This document shows positions 16,047 to 24,663 of a stretch of DNA of 40,594 nt, piece by piece. The position numbers and the translations under genes are program-made. How positions within the stretch are numbered: position 1 is the first letter of the stretch; every line of letters starts with the position of its first letter. The stretch spans positions 1 through 40,594 of the forward strand of contig CALYAO010000066.1 in assembly GCA_944393605.1 (NCBI GenBank), read 5' to 3'. Origin of the DNA: an uncultured Clostridia bacterium. GTDB lineage: Bacteria > Bacillota > Clostridia > UBA1381 > UBA9506. The notes under the pieces are model-generated. The model worked only from the letters and a program-made list of their open reading frames with translations. It did no database searches and had not been told where the DNA came from.

Positions 16047-17198
16047 TTATCTATCCGCACGGCGCATCCGCTGCCGCACCTCGTTGTCCAATTCCAAAAT
16101 ATCCAAAAGCGTCGGATGGGGCAGCACGGCATGTGCCGCCATCTGCTGCTCCACCAGCTGCTCAATCTCCAAGAATCCAATTTTTTCCTGCAAAAACCAG
16201 TCGACACACACCTCGTTGGCAGCATTGAGCACACAGGGGAGGCTTCCGCCGACCCGCCCCGCGTGATACGCCAGCCGCAGGCACCCAAACGTATCCAAGT
16301 CGGGCGGCTCAAAGGTCAGCGACCCATATGCCGCAAGATCCAGCTCATTGCCCGCCATGGGGCGCCGGTCAGGATAGGTGAGCGCATACTGGATGGGCAG
16401 CTTCATATCGGGAACGCCCATCTGCGCCAGCACTGCGTTGTCCGAAAACGCCACCATGGAATGCACCACGCTCTGCCGGTGCACCACCACATGGACGTCG
16501 TCCACCGGGACACCAAACAGATGGGATGCCTCAATGACCTCCAGCCCTTTGTTCATCATGGTAGCGGAGTCCACCGTGATTTTTGCACCCATATCCCAGT
16601 TGGGGTGCCGGAGCGCCTGCCCCCGGGTCACAGCGGCAAGCTCCGCCCGAGTTTTTCCAAAAAATGGGCCTCCCGAAGCGGTCAGCAGAATCTGCTTTAC
16701 CCGCTCTTCTCCGCCCGCACGGCTTTGCAGGCACTGGAACACCGCGCTGTGCTCGCTGTCCACAGGCAGGATCACCGCGCCATACTCCTTTGCCAGCGCC
16801 ATCACAAGCGGCCCCGCCGTGACCAGCGTCTCCTTGTTGGCCAGGGCAATGCGCTTGCCCGCTTTGATGGCACGCACCGTCGGCCGAAGGCCCGCAATGC
16901 CCACCATGGCGGTGACCACAATATCCGCCTGTGGCAGGGCTGCAATCTCTTCCACACCTTCAGGGCCCGACAAAACTTTGACCCCCGTATCCGCCACCCG
17001 CACGCGGAAATCCGCCGCCCTGGCTTCATCCGCGACGCACACGCAGTCGGGATGAAACTTTCTCACCTGCGCCTCCAGCACTTTTGTATTGGTATGAACC
17101 GTAAGGCCCGCCACCCGCACATCGGGCAGCGTCTCAATCACCTCCAGCGTCTGGGTCCCGATGGAGCCCGATGCGCCGAGGATGGCAACATTTGTCAT
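16047..17198 (-). CDS. dxr: 1-deoxy-D-xylulose 5-phosphate reductoisomerase
   Basis: Second enzyme of the MEP isoprenoid pathway: converts DXP to 2-C-methyl-D-erythritol 4-phosphate with NADPH and Mg2+ or Mn2+. Its 383 residues are normal length. Seen are the N-terminal Rossmann motif ILGASGSIGTQTL, ANKETLV, the active-site block PVDSEHSAVFQCL, the flexible-loop region TASGGPF, and KITVDSATMMNKGLEVIEA. The start at 17198 places the Rossmann strand at residue 2; a further ATG at 17228 overlaps the cdsA stop but has a poorer ribosome binding site. It lies between cdsA and rplI; the usual next gene rseP is absent. Confidence 0.95.
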   Translation of the reverse strand: MTNVAILGASGSIGTQTLEVIETLPDVRVAGLTVHTNTKVLEAQVRKFHPDCVCVADEARAADFRVRVADTGVKVLSGPEGVEEIAALPQADIVVTAMVGIAGLRPTVRAIKAGKRIALANKETLVTAGPLVMALAKEYGAVILPVDSEHSAVFQCLQSRAGGEERVKQILLTASGGPFFGKTRAELAAVTRGQALRHPNWDMGAKITVDSATMMNKGLEVIEASHLFGVPVDDVHVVVHRQSVVHSMVAFSDNAVLAQMGVPDMKLPIQYALTYPDRRPMAGNELDLAAYGSLTFEPPDLDTFGCLRLAYHAGRVGGSLPCVLNAANEVCVDWFLQEKIGFLEIEQLVEQQMAAHAVLPHPTLLDILELDNEVRQRMRRADR

Positions 17199-17224
17199 GC
17201 AATCAAATCCTTTAACATCCCACC

Positions 17225-18055
17225 TCATACCCCATATACCACCGGCAGCACAAGCAGGAAATAGTATACCACCGGACAGACAAACAGCAGGCTATCCACC
17301 CGGTCCACCAGGCCGCCATGCCCTGGGATGAGGTTCCCAAAGTCCTTCACGCCGCACTCCCGTTTGATCTCAGAAGCAGCCAGGTCCCCAAACTGCGCCA
17401 CCACGCTGCACAAGGCACCCAGCAGCAGCAACCAGCCATAATGGACGCCAAGTCCCAACGTAAATTGCACAACCAAACCATAAGCACCAAACACCAACAC
17501 CGTTCCAACCACTGCGCCGATGGAGCCTTCCACCGTCTTATTGGGACTGATGTCGGGAATGAGCTTATGCTTGCCGAACAGCTTGCCCGAAAAATAGGCA
17601 AACGTATCGGGCATAAACGCGCCCAGCAGCGGCAGATAGATGAGCACATCCCCCATGTCCATCTTTCGGATATAGGAAAGGTGCTGCAGGAAAAACACCG
17701 CATAAACCAACATAAAAAACGAGGAGACAACATCATAAAATTTGATGGTCCGATGAAACACCACCGAGCAGATCAGAAGCAGCATGAGATACGCAACCAG
17801 GACAAAATTAAGCAGCTCCGTCTGCGCGATTCTGCGCTGTGTGATCAGAATAAGCGCAAATGCCGCAATATAATCCAGCACCACAAGCTGCCATTTTTTC
17901 TCCTGCTTGAAGGTCATATACAGTTCATAAAGAATCACCAGGCAGGCAATACCGACTGCGATACTAAAGACCCAAATGGGCAAGTATATCAGCACTAGCA
18001 CCAACACGACGCACACCGCCGCGCTTGCGACCCGCACATATAATTTTGACCACAT
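17225..18055 (-). CDS. cdsA: Phosphatidate cytidylyltransferase
   Basis: Integral membrane enzyme that makes CDP-diacylglycerol from phosphatidic acid and CTP for phospholipid synthesis. The 276-residue protein shows about seven or eight hydrophobic segments. The CdsA signature lies at about 228-254: SEIKRECGVKDFG followed by PGHGGLVDRVDS. A second conserved block is FSGKLFGKHKLIPDISPNKT at about 155-173. GGAGAGG precedes ATG 18055; the frame remains open further upstream into uppS but only by chance. It is the third-last gene of the pyrH operon. Confidence 0.93.
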   Translation of the reverse strand: MWSKLYVRVASAAVCVVLVLVLIYLPIWVFSIAVGIACLVILYELYMTFKQEKKWQLVVLDYIAAFALILITQRRIAQTELLNFVLVAYLMLLLICSVVFHRTIKFYDVVSSFFMLVYAVFFLQHLSYIRKMDMGDVLIYLPLLGAFMPDTFAYFSGKLFGKHKLIPDISPNKTVEGSIGAVVGTVLVFGAYGLVVQFTLGLGVHYGWLLLLGALCSVVAQFGDLAASEIKRECGVKDFGNLIPGHGGLVDRVDSLLFVCPVVYYFLLVLPVVYGV

Positions 18056-18086
18056 AGCGCCCTCTCCTATCCCGTTTATTCTGGCG

Positions 18087-18824
18087 TTACACACCGCCAA
18101 ACCGCCGGCTGCGCGTCTGATACGCCGCAATTGCCTCCGCCAGCTGCCCCGTCGTAAAGTCGGGCCAGTTGGTGTTCGAAAACCACAGCTCGGAATACGC
18201 CCCCTGCCACAAAAGGAAATTGGAAAGCCGAAGCTCCCCGCTGGGCCGGATGATGAGGTCTGGATCGGGCTGCCCCGCCGTATACAAGCTGTCCGACACC
18301 ATCTGCTCAGTGATGTCCTCGGGTGCAAGCTCTCCGCGCCGCACACGCTCCGCCAGGACACGCATACCATGCACCAGCTCATCCCGGCTGCCGTAGTTGA
18401 GCGCGATGTTCATGACCAACCCCGTATTGTCCTTGGTGTACTCCCAAACGTGGTCAATCTCCCGGTTGATTTCCTCCGACAGCGCCGACCGGTCACCAAT
18501 GACCCGCACAACCACATTCTTGCCCGCAAGCTGATCGACGTCCCGCAGGTATTGCAGCAGGAGGTCCATGATCGCGTCCACCTCTTCTTTTGGGCGTTTC
18601 CAATTTTCGGTAGAAAAGGCGTATGCTGTCAAATATTTTACCCCAATGGATCCACAGTATTCCGCGATGGTTTTGAGGTTATTGGCGCCCGCACGGTGCC
18701 CCGCAGAGCGCGGCAGGCCGCGTTTTTTGGCCCATCGCCCATTGCCGTCCATGATAATTCCAATATGTATGGGCACAGCGCCCTCTGCCACCTTATGCTT
18801 TGCCCACCTAGCAAACCACTTCAT
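18087..18824 (-). CDS. uppS: Isoprenyl transferase (undecaprenyl diphosphate synthase)
   Basis: Makes the C55 cis-polyprenyl diphosphate carrier for peptidoglycan and wall polymers from FPP and IPP; cytosolic, membrane-associated. The 245-residue protein has [12 protein letters not shown] with catalytic Asp26, then [15 protein letters not shown], and the C-terminal substrate-binding [33 protein letters not shown] 18824 is preceded by a purine-rich but imperfect ribosome binding site. A perfect 8-bp hairpin (18859-18878) lies between frr and this gene. Confidence 0.95.
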   Translation of the reverse strand: MKWFARWAKHKVAEGAVPIHIGIIMDGNGRWAKKRGLPRSAGHRAGANNLKTIAEYCGSIGVKYLTAYAFSTENWKRPKEEVDAIMDLLLQYLRDVDQLAGKNVVVRVIGDRSALSEEINREIDHVWEYTKDNTGLVMNIALNYGSRDELVHGMRVLAERVRRGELAPEDITEQMVSDSLYTAGQPDPDLIIRPSGELRLSNFLLWQGAYSELWFSNTNWPDFTTGQLAEAIAAYQTRSRRFGGV

Positions 18825-18858
18825 AGACCCTACCCCGTTTCCCCGCAACTATAACACA

Positions 18859-18878
18859 GGCGGGGTCATCACCCCGCC
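18859..18878 (-). other. Hairpin between frr and uppS
   Basis: GGCGGGGT, CATC, ACCCCGCC: a perfect 8-bp stem without a following T run. It may be a processing site or a weak pause inside the operon. Confidence 0.35.
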
Positions 18879-18897
18879 ACATGCCAAAAGAGGCCAA

Positions 18898-19443
18898 TTA
18901 GACCTCCATAATCTCCTTCTCTTTCTTTTTGGCGATCTCTTCGATCTCCTTGATATATTGATCTGTCACATGCTGAACGTCCTTTTCATAGCCTGCCAGG
19001 TCATCCTCTGTGATCTCGCCGCGTTTTTTCTGCGCTTTAAACTCTTCAATGGTATCCCGGCGAATGCCACGGATGGCCACTTTGGCCTCCTCTTCCCGTT
19101 TGGAAATGGACTTTGCCAGTTCCTTACGGCGTTCCTCCGTCAGGGGCGGGAAGCTCAACCGGATGGATTTCCCGTCATTGGATGGATTGAGCCCCAGATC
19201 GGACATATTGATGGCCTTTTCGATCTCTTTGAGCACCGACGCATCCCACGGCTGAATGAGCAGCATGCGCGGTTCGGGCACCGAGATCGTCCCAACCTGC
19301 CCAATGGGAGTCATGGTTCCATAGTAATCCACCGTAATTTTATCCAGGATCGCCGGATTTGCACGCCCGGCACGGATGGCCCCATAATCGGCCTCCAGCG
19401 CGTGTATCGACTTCTCCATTTTGCTCTTCATTGCATCTAACAT
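18898..19443 (-). CDS. frr: Ribosome recycling factor
   Basis: Splits post-termination ribosomes together with EF-G. The 181-residue protein matches RRF throughout: MEKSIHALEADYGAIRAGRANPAILDKI, YYGTMTPIGQVGTISVPEPRMLLIQPWD, GLNPSNDGKSIRLSFPPLTEERRKEL, and a Lys/Glu-rich C-terminal helix. AGGAGGAG before the ATG at 19443 fixes the start. It follows pyrH by 188 bp, longer than the rest of the operon, so an extra promoter is possible, though I cannot point to one. Confidence 0.97.
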   Translation of the reverse strand: MLDAMKSKMEKSIHALEADYGAIRAGRANPAILDKITVDYYGTMTPIGQVGTISVPEPRMLLIQPWDASVLKEIEKAINMSDLGLNPSNDGKSIRLSFPPLTEERRKELAKSISKREEEAKVAIRGIRRDTIEEFKAQKKRGEITEDDLAGYEKDVQHVTDQYIKEIEEIAKKKEKEIMEV

Positions 19444-19631
19444 AGTAGCTCCTCCTGCCTTTTTCATAATGAATCGTTCCATTATTTGTAAATACCGCCA
19501 ACGGCATACCAATCCTCATGCATCCAAACAAAGCATATGCCAAAAAAGAGGAAAGTATGTAATACTGTCCCGATGGCCCTTTTCGGCCACAGAAACAGCC
19601 ACGCACAAGCCGCGCAGCGCCCCGCCGGACA

Positions 19632-20345
19632 TCAAATGTGGTTGGCGACCACCGTCCCGATGTGTTCCCCTTCCAGCACCCGCCGGATGTTGTTGGGATC
19701 ATCTAGCCCAAACACCAAAATGGGAATGTCGTTGTCCATGCACAGGGAGGTCGCGGTGGAATCCATGACACCCAAGCCGCGGTTTAACACGTCGATATAC
19801 GTGAGCGCATCAAACTTCTTTGCAGTGGGATCCAAATTCGGATCACGGTCATACACCGCATCCACCTTTTTGGCAAGCAAGATGGCTTCGGCCTCAATCT
19901 CCGCGGCCCTGAGCGCCGCCGCCGTATCGGTGGAGAAAAATGGATTGCCCGTTCCGCATCCAAACACCACCACGCGACCCTTTTCCAGGTGCCGGATGGC
20001 CTTATTGCGGATATAGGGTTCCGCAATCTGCCGCATCTCGATCGCCGTCTGCACTCGGCTATCCACATTGTTGTTTTCCAAAGAGCTCTGTAGTGCTAAC
20101 GCATTGATGACCGTCGCCAGCATCCCCATATGATCTGCACGCGTACGGTCCATGTTTCTGCCTGTTCTGCCCCGCCAAAAGTTCCCGCCGCCTACTACAA
20201 CCGCAATCTCAACCCCCAGCTTGACACAGTCACCGATGACCGCTGTGATATGATCAATGGTGTCCGTATCCAGTCCAAAGCCCTGCGGCCCTGCCATTGC
20301 CTCTCCACTGATTTTTAAAAGTACCCGTTTATATTTCGCAGCCAT
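19632..20345 (-). CDS. pyrH: Uridylate kinase (UMP kinase)
   Basis: Bacterial UMP kinase of the amino-acid-kinase fold, 237 residues: UMP plus ATP gives UDP, usually controlled by UTP and GTP. Seen are [14 protein letters not shown] at the N-terminus, [50 protein letters not shown], and [19 protein letters not shown] directly before ATG 20345 fixes the start. The usual upstream genes rpsB and tsf are missing; a stretch of about 550 bp without clear genes separates it from the thiamine cluster. Confidence 0.96.
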   Translation of the reverse strand: MAAKYKRVLLKISGEAMAGPQGFGLDTDTIDHITAVIGDCVKLGVEIAVVVGGGNFWRGRTGRNMDRTRADHMGMLATVINALALQSSLENNNVDSRVQTAIEMRQIAEPYIRNKAIRHLEKGRVVVFGCGTGNPFFSTDTAAALRAAEIEAEAILLAKKVDAVYDRDPNLDPTAKKFDALTYIDVLNRGLGVMDSTATSLCMDNDIPILVFGLDDPNNIRRVLEGEHIGTVVANHI

Positions 20346-20863
20346 GCCTACCTCCTGCAATGATTTGATTCCATGCCACATGCCCAGATGAGCAAGCTGG
20401 TACATGGTTCTGCCTATCCCCCAGGCATCTGCCTTCCTTTGCGTTCAAAAAAATGATACCAAAAAACACATGATAAACATTCGCCAGAAACAATGATAGA
20501 AGAGCACGTACGCATTGGCCTCTTGTGCGCGCGCCCACGTGCGCAGAAGCCCCACCTCATTTATCCGATCCGAAGCCTCGCCCACCATGCGCCATTGCTA
20601 TACACGTGACCTTTCCCACGCAATTGTATGATGAAACGATAACGATTATAAACCAATAAAGCGGTTCTTGCCCCTCCGTTTTATTCTGCGAAATTTTGCT
20701 TTTCCTTTTCTTTATCTATTTTTCGTGCAATAAAACGTTCCTTTTTTATGCGCCAACGGCGCTTTTTACTCTTACGCTTTATTAGATATTGTGTACCCAA
20801 AACTTGCAAGGCTTTTTTGCACTTTTTCCCAAAACATTTCATCTCCAGCAAACCATGCATCAC
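20346..20863. other. Long noncoding region upstream of pyrH
   Basis: About 520 bases with no convincing gene. The part from about 20640 to 20860 is much richer in A/T than its surroundings. It holds TATAAT on the minus strand at 20650-20645 with only a poor -35. A 53-codon Lys/Arg-rich open frame on the minus strand (ATG at about 20842, stop at 20681) has GGAG a few bases before its ATG but lies just after a terminator. The pyrH promoter must lie in this region, but I cannot place it reliably. Confidence 0.4.
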
Positions 20864-20898
20864 AAAAACCGGGCGCCACACATAGACACCCGGTTTTT
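20864..20898 (-). terminator. Terminator of the thiamine operon
   Basis: AAAAACCGGG (20864-20873) and CCCGGTTTTT (20889-20898) form a 10-bp stem with a 15-base loop and a T run on the minus strand, immediately after the last thi gene. Confidence 0.85.
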
Positions 20899-20899
20899 C

Positions 20900-21499
20900 T
20901 CAATGATCCTGCCGCACAGCCTCTCGCAGCCGCGCGGTCTCTTGGGCAGGTTCGCTGCAGGTCATAAGCCCCGACATGACGCAGACTCCCGCCGCGCCCG
21001 CTTGAAGCACCGCGGGAATCCGTTCTTCCGTGATGCCGCCGATGGAAAATACTGGGATGGTCACCCTACTGCACACCTCCGCTACATACGCCACGCCGCG
21101 CGGCGGCAGGCCGGGCTTGCAAGCGGTTGCAAACACATGGCCCGCCGTCACATAAGCGGCGCCCAGCTGTTCCGCCTCTTGTGCCTCCGCCGCGCTGTGC
21201 ACCGAAACGCCGGCCACCCGAACGCCCGCGGTATGCAGCTGCCGCAGCTGCATGAGGGGCACGTGCAGCGGCAGCCCAAGCCGCACCGCAACAGAAGCAT
21301 GGGTGTGTGCCACCAGCGGCACGCCATACGTTTTGCATACTCGCAGGCACTGCTCCGCCAATGCCCCATAGGCCGCCTCATCCAACGCCTTCTCCCGCAG
21401 CAGGATACCATCGGGCCGCGCAGACGCAATGGCAGCAATCCGCACAAGAAAATCATCGGGACACAGCGCACGATTGGTCACCACAAGCAAGTTTCCCAT
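20900..21499 (-). CDS. TenI/ThiE family protein, more like thiazole tautomerase TenI
   Basis: A 199-residue TIM barrel of the thiamine phosphate synthase superfamily. The segment VSVHSAAEAQEAEQLGAAYV followed by GHVFATACKPGLPPRG matches TenI (thiazole tautomerase), including His121 in GHVF, equivalent to the catalytic His of B. subtilis TenI. ThiE usually has a GP-F-T-TK type motif there. The C-terminal phosphate site IPVFSIGGI and GAAGVCVMSG is kept. It would aromatise the thiazole product of ThiG/ThiH; in clostridial clusters such genes are usually labelled thiE, and a synthase role is not excluded. The start at 21499 is close behind thiH and has only a weak ribosome binding site, so translational coupling is likely. 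Confidence 0.75.
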   Translation of the reverse strand: MGNLLVVTNRALCPDDFLVRIAAIASARPDGILLREKALDEAAYGALAEQCLRVCKTYGVPLVAHTHASVAVRLGLPLHVPLMQLRQLHTAGVRVAGVSVHSAAEAQEAEQLGAAYVTAGHVFATACKPGLPPRGVAYVAEVCSRVTIPVFSIGGITEERIPAVLQAGAAGVCVMSGLMTCSEPAQETARLREAVRQDH

Positions 21500-21502
21500 G
21501 GC

Positions 21503-22615
21503 TTACACCCGAATATAGTCACGGAATACGGGCTGCAGCCCGCGCGCGGCCAGCATATCCAGCACTTCATCTACCGAACGGGGATCCGAAATCTCAAACT
21601 GCGCGTCCCCCTTCTCTTCCTCCTCATGCCCGCCGACGCTTGTTTTCACGCCCGCCGAAATGCGGGTGGCACACATGCCGACGACATGATCCCGGAACCC
21701 GGCCCGTTCCCGCGTGGAAATGGTGATACCCGCATAGGGCAAAAACAGACGATATGCCAGCATGATTTGCAGCAGCTGGCGCTCTCCGACCCCGCCGGCA
21801 TCCCGCTCCGCATGGTTTACATAGGGCCGAAGCCTGGGCACAGAGAAGGACACCTCCGCGTGGGGATATGCACGCTGGAGCGCCGCCGCATGCAGGCCGG
21901 CCGCCAGCGCATCCCGCCGGCAGTCCCCCAGCCCCAGCAGCGCCCCGACACCCACGCCGCGCATGCCGCCCAAGAGGGCGCGTTCCTGTGCCTCAAACCG
22001 ATACCGAAAGTCCCTCTTGGGGCCCGAAGGATGCACCTCGGCATACCGCTTTCTGTCATAGGTCTCCTGGTATACGCTCACAAAATCCGCACCCATCTCA
22101 TGCAAAAAGGCATACTCCTCCACCTCCAGCGGGTACACCTCAATCCCAATGGTGGCAAAATATTGCTTCGCCAGCGCCACCGCCTCGCCGATATACGCAA
22201 CGTCCGAATGCACACGGGACTCCCCCGTCAGCAGAAGGATATCCCGCAGGCCCGTCTCCGCAATGGCCTCATACTCCCGCTCGATCTCCTCCATGGTGAG
22301 CTTGGCCCGGTGAATCTGATTCTTACAGTTGAACCCACAGTAGGTACAGGCATTCACGCAGTAATTTGCGATATACAGCGGCGTAAACAGACACACTGTG
22401 TTGCCAAAGTGCTGCACGGTGCGTTCCGTTGCGCGCTGTGCCATCTGTTCCAATAAGCCCTCTGCCGCGGGGGACAAAAGGGCCGCAAAATCGGCGGGCT
22501 GCAGCGCGTCCGCTGCGATGGCCCGCGCCGCATCCGCCTCCGTGAAGCTCCCAAAATCATGCCGCATGGCCTCCGCCAGAACGGCATCCATCATCGTTTC
22601 TTGCAAGTCACTCAT
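21503..22615 (-). CDS. thiH: 2-iminoacetate synthase
   Basis: Radical SAM tyrosine lyase giving dehydroglycine (2-iminoacetate) for the thiamine thiazole ring; oxygen-sensitive and typical of anaerobes. The 370-residue protein has the [4Fe-4S] motif CVNACTYC (Cys86, Cys90, Cys93), then GFNCKN, LLLTGESR and the family stretch FVSVYQETYD. FSVPRLRPY and the C-terminal GITISTRERAGFRD region are also present. It lies six bases after thiG. The ribosome binding site GGGAG touches the ATG at 22615, so translational coupling or a slightly later start is possible. Confidence 0.93.
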   Translation of the reverse strand: MSDLQETMMDAVLAEAMRHDFGSFTEADAARAIAADALQPADFAALLSPAAEGLLEQMAQRATERTVQHFGNTVCLFTPLYIANYCVNACTYCGFNCKNQIHRAKLTMEEIEREYEAIAETGLRDILLLTGESRVHSDVAYIGEAVALAKQYFATIGIEVYPLEVEEYAFLHEMGADFVSVYQETYDRKRYAEVHPSGPKRDFRYRFEAQERALLGGMRGVGVGALLGLGDCRRDALAAGLHAAALQRAYPHAEVSFSVPRLRPYVNHAERDAGGVGERQLLQIMLAYRLFLPYAGITISTRERAGFRDHVVGMCATRISAGVKTSVGGHEEEEKGDAQFEISDPRSVDEVLDMLAARGLQPVFRDYIRV

Positions 22616-22621
22616 CTCCCA

Positions 22622-23386
22622 TCAATCCGCCAAAAAGCCTGTCAGCGGGGAGGAAGCCTCCCCTTCATAGTCCAGCACGCGGCCCGGCCCGGCGAGATAG
22701 GCCATCCGGCCCGCCGCCACCGCATCCGCAAACGCCTTCGCCATCGCGACCACGTCCCGCGCCGTCGCGACGGCGGTGTTGGCGAGCACCGCATCCGCGC
22801 CCAGCTCCATGGCCTCACATGCCTGGGACGGCCGCCCAATCCCCGCATCCACGACGATGGGAAGGTCGATCTCGTCCACCAGCATCTTGACAAAATCCCG
22901 CGTGAGCAGGCCCTTGTTGCTCCCAATGGGCGCACCCAGGGGCATGACGGCCGCAGCGCCCGCGTTTGCCAGCGCACGCGCCGCAATGAGGTCGGGGCTG
23001 ATGTAGGGCAGCACCGTAAACCCTTCTTTTGCCAGTATCTCCGTGGCCTTGATGGTCTCCAAGTTGTCGGGCATGAGGTACTTGCTGTCGGGGATGACCT
23101 CGATCTTTACGAACTCCCCGCACCCCAGCTCCCGTGCCAGCCGCGCGATGCGGACTGCCTCCTCCGCCGTGCGCGCGCCCGACGTGTTGGGCAGCAGGGT
23201 GACGGTTTTGGGGATGTAGTCCAAAATATTGCCCCGCGCGCCCATGTCCGCCCGCCGAAGCGCCACCGTCACCAGCTCACTGCCGCTCGCGGCGATCACC
23301 TCCGCCGTTTTTTCCATGGAAAATTTGCCCGTTCCCAGCAAAAAGCGGGAATGAAATGTCTGTTTGCCGATTACCAGTTCATCCAA
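22622..23386 (-). CDS. thiG: Thiazole synthase
   Basis: Condenses DXP, 2-iminoacetate and ThiS thiocarboxylate into the thiazole phosphate. The 254-residue TIM barrel is full length. It shows [10 protein letters not shown], the Schiff-base Lys94 in [22 protein letters not shown], the glycine-rich phosphate sites [12 protein letters not shown] and [13 protein letters not shown], and [13 protein letters not shown] modest AGAAGG lies about 11 bases before ATG 23386. The DXP used here is also the substrate of Dxr, encoded a few kb away. Confidence 0.96.
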   Translation of the reverse strand: MDELVIGKQTFHSRFLLGTGKFSMEKTAEVIAASGSELVTVALRRADMGARGNILDYIPKTVTLLPNTSGARTAEEAVRIARLARELGCGEFVKIEVIPDSKYLMPDNLETIKATEILAKEGFTVLPYISPDLIAARALANAGAAAVMPLGAPIGSNKGLLTRDFVKMLVDEIDLPIVVDAGIGRPSQACEAMELGADAVLANTAVATARDVVAMAKAFADAVAAGRMAYLAGPGRVLDYEGEASSPLTGFLAD

Positions 23387-23413
23387 TGTTATGCCTTCTT
23401 TCTTTTGAAATCG

Positions 23414-24214
23414 TTATGCTTCCTCCAGCCCCAGCAAAAGACGCAGGGCCATGTTTGCCTGATGCGCCGCACACACCGCCACGCGCGGCGCCATGAGGCC
23501 GCAGCCTTCCTGCGCCTCCGTCTCCCCGTCGCCGCACACATACAGCCGCTTCATGCGCCGGCGGGTGGTGATGGCATTCGCGCTGCCATACCCCGCCATG
23601 CCCGATGCCGCAACCAGGGCAGGCCCGGGGTCTTGCGCCAACAGGGCGCCAACCAGCTCCGCCTTGCATGCCGGGTCATCAAACGCCTCACACACCACCT
23701 GACACTCGCCAAACAGCGCCGCCGCATTGTCGGCCGCCACCCGGATGGTGTGTGTTTCCACGGTGATGAAGGGGTTGATGTCCGCCAGCTGTTCTGCCAG
23801 CGCGTCCGTTTTGGGCATCCCCAGATGGCGGATGCCATAGTGCTGGCGGTTTAGGTTGCTGGGGTCTACCACGTCATAATCCGCCAAAATCAGCCGGCCC
23901 ACGCCCGTGCGCGCCAGCAGCACCGCGATGTGGGACCCCAGGCCGCCGAGCCCTGCCACCCCAACACATGCGCCGGCCACCGCTTCGTGTACCCGGGGCG
24001 AATGCCGCGCCGCCATCATGTGGGACAGCGCCTCCCGCGGGGGCAGTTCCCCCTTGCGGATGAGCGTGAGTTCCTCCCCAGCACGCAGCACAAAATCCGC
24101 TGATGTTTGATAGCCATTGCGGATGACCACGTCCGCACTGTATGCCACCTGCAAAGCCGAAACGCGTGTCCCCGCCGCGACCTGCACGGGCTTCCCGTTG
24201 ACCATGATCTCCAT
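23414..24214 (-). CDS. thiF: ThiS adenylyltransferase ThiF with N-terminal ThiS-like domain
   Basis: E1-like enzyme that adenylates the ThiS C-terminus. Residues 1-60 form a beta-grasp, ThiS-like domain (MVNGKPV, ADVVIRNGYQT, GEELTLIRKGELP) without a terminal Gly-Gly, so it cannot itself carry sulfur. The adenylation domain has GVAGLGGLGSHIA (nucleotide loop, 85-96), DYDVVDPSNLNRQHY, GMPKTDAL and a C-terminal GCGLMAPRVAVCAAHQANMAL. The length of 266 fits the clostridial type of ThiF with this extension. ATG 24214 lies three bases after the thiS stop; ATG 24205 is an alternative. Confidence 0.9.
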   Translation of the reverse strand: MEIMVNGKPVQVAAGTRVSALQVAYSADVVIRNGYQTSADFVLRAGEELTLIRKGELPPREALSHMMAARHSPRVHEAVAGACVGVAGLGGLGSHIAVLLARTGVGRLILADYDVVDPSNLNRQHYGIRHLGMPKTDALAEQLADINPFITVETHTIRVAADNAAALFGECQVVCEAFDDPACKAELVGALLAQDPGPALVAASGMAGYGSANAITTRRRMKRLYVCGDGETEAQEGCGLMAPRVAVCAAHQANMALRLLLGLEEA

Positions 24215-24216
24215 CC

Positions 24217-24411
24217 TCAGCCGCCCCCTACAAAGCTGACCACTTCCAAGACATCCGCGTCATCCAGCTGCGTATCCGCAAATGCCGCCCGCGGCACGAT
24301 CTCACCGTTGCGCTCCACCGCCACCCGCGCCGCATCCATGCCGCGGCCTGCAAGATAGTCCGCCAGCGACATCGGCCCCGTCAGCGGCACCTGTTCTCCG
24401 TTTACTTTCAT
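24217..24411 (-). CDS. thiS: Sulfur carrier protein ThiS
   Basis: Beta-grasp carrier of 64 residues ending in SFVGGG; the C-terminal Gly-Gly is adenylated by ThiF and thiocarboxylated to donate sulfur to ThiG. Other marks are [10 protein letters not shown] at the start and [13 protein letters not shown] in the middle, typical of ThiS. AGGAGG precedes ATG 24411. It is the first gene behind the TPP riboswitch and heads thiS-F-G-H-tenI. Confidence 0.95.
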   Translation of the reverse strand: MKVNGEQVPLTGPMSLADYLAGRGMDAARVAVERNGEIVPRAAFADTQLDDADVLEVVSFVGGG

Positions 24412-24436
24412 GCCACTTACCCTCCTTTTTTGTCAA

Positions 24437-24608
24437 AGAAAAAACCAGATATGCGCGAAGGCATATCTGGCTCGTTTACAATATACGCCACAGCCCGCCA
24501 AGCGGACTATGGTTCTGAGCAAAAACTTCCTTCGCCGGTCTTAACCGTCAGGTTCAATGAGTAAGGGACAACATCCCACTCTCAGCCGGTTCCGCCGGCT
24601 CCCCAGTT
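24437..24608 (-). promoter_or_regulatory. TPP (THI-element) riboswitch with terminator
   Basis: On the minus strand the aptamer (about 24608-24524) holds GGGGAGCC, the conserved GGCTGAGAGTGGG, GAACCTGACGGTTAAGACCGG and GCGAAGGAAG blocks of the TPP class. Downstream, a perfect 10-bp stem (CCAGATATGC 24445-24454 with GCATATCTGG 24461-24470) followed by TTTTTTC is the intrinsic terminator of the expression platform. High TPP should stop transcription before thiS. Confidence 0.95.
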
Positions 24609-24634
24609 CTGCGCACAATATTTGGTTTTCTTTT

Positions 24635-24663
24635 ATGATAACACACTGCGTTCTGCCTGTCAA
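24635..24663 (-). promoter_or_regulatory. Promoter of the thi operon
   Basis: Minus strand reads TTGACA (24663-24658), a 17-bp spacer and TATCAT (24640-24635). The -35 contains the TGA stop codon of the upstream oxidoreductase gene. Confidence 0.8.

Noticed and set aside
15504-17264. 586-codon plus-strand open frame opposite rplI and dxr
   Set aside because: It spans two conserved genes and their junction in antisense; GC-rich codon bias explains the absence of stops.
19444-19631. Possible promoter of frr and a terminator after pyrH
   Set aside because: Only weak hexamers and a 5-bp stem TGGCC/GGCCA without a T run were seen; not enough to annotate.
20630-20655. Fur-box-like GATAACGATTATA sequence upstream of pyrH
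   Set aside because: It matches only part of the consensus, and no iron-related gene is nearby.
20789-22456. 555-codon plus-strand open frame opposite the thi genes
   Set aside because: Antisense to tenI/thiE and thiH, which have clear motifs; no ribosome binding site.
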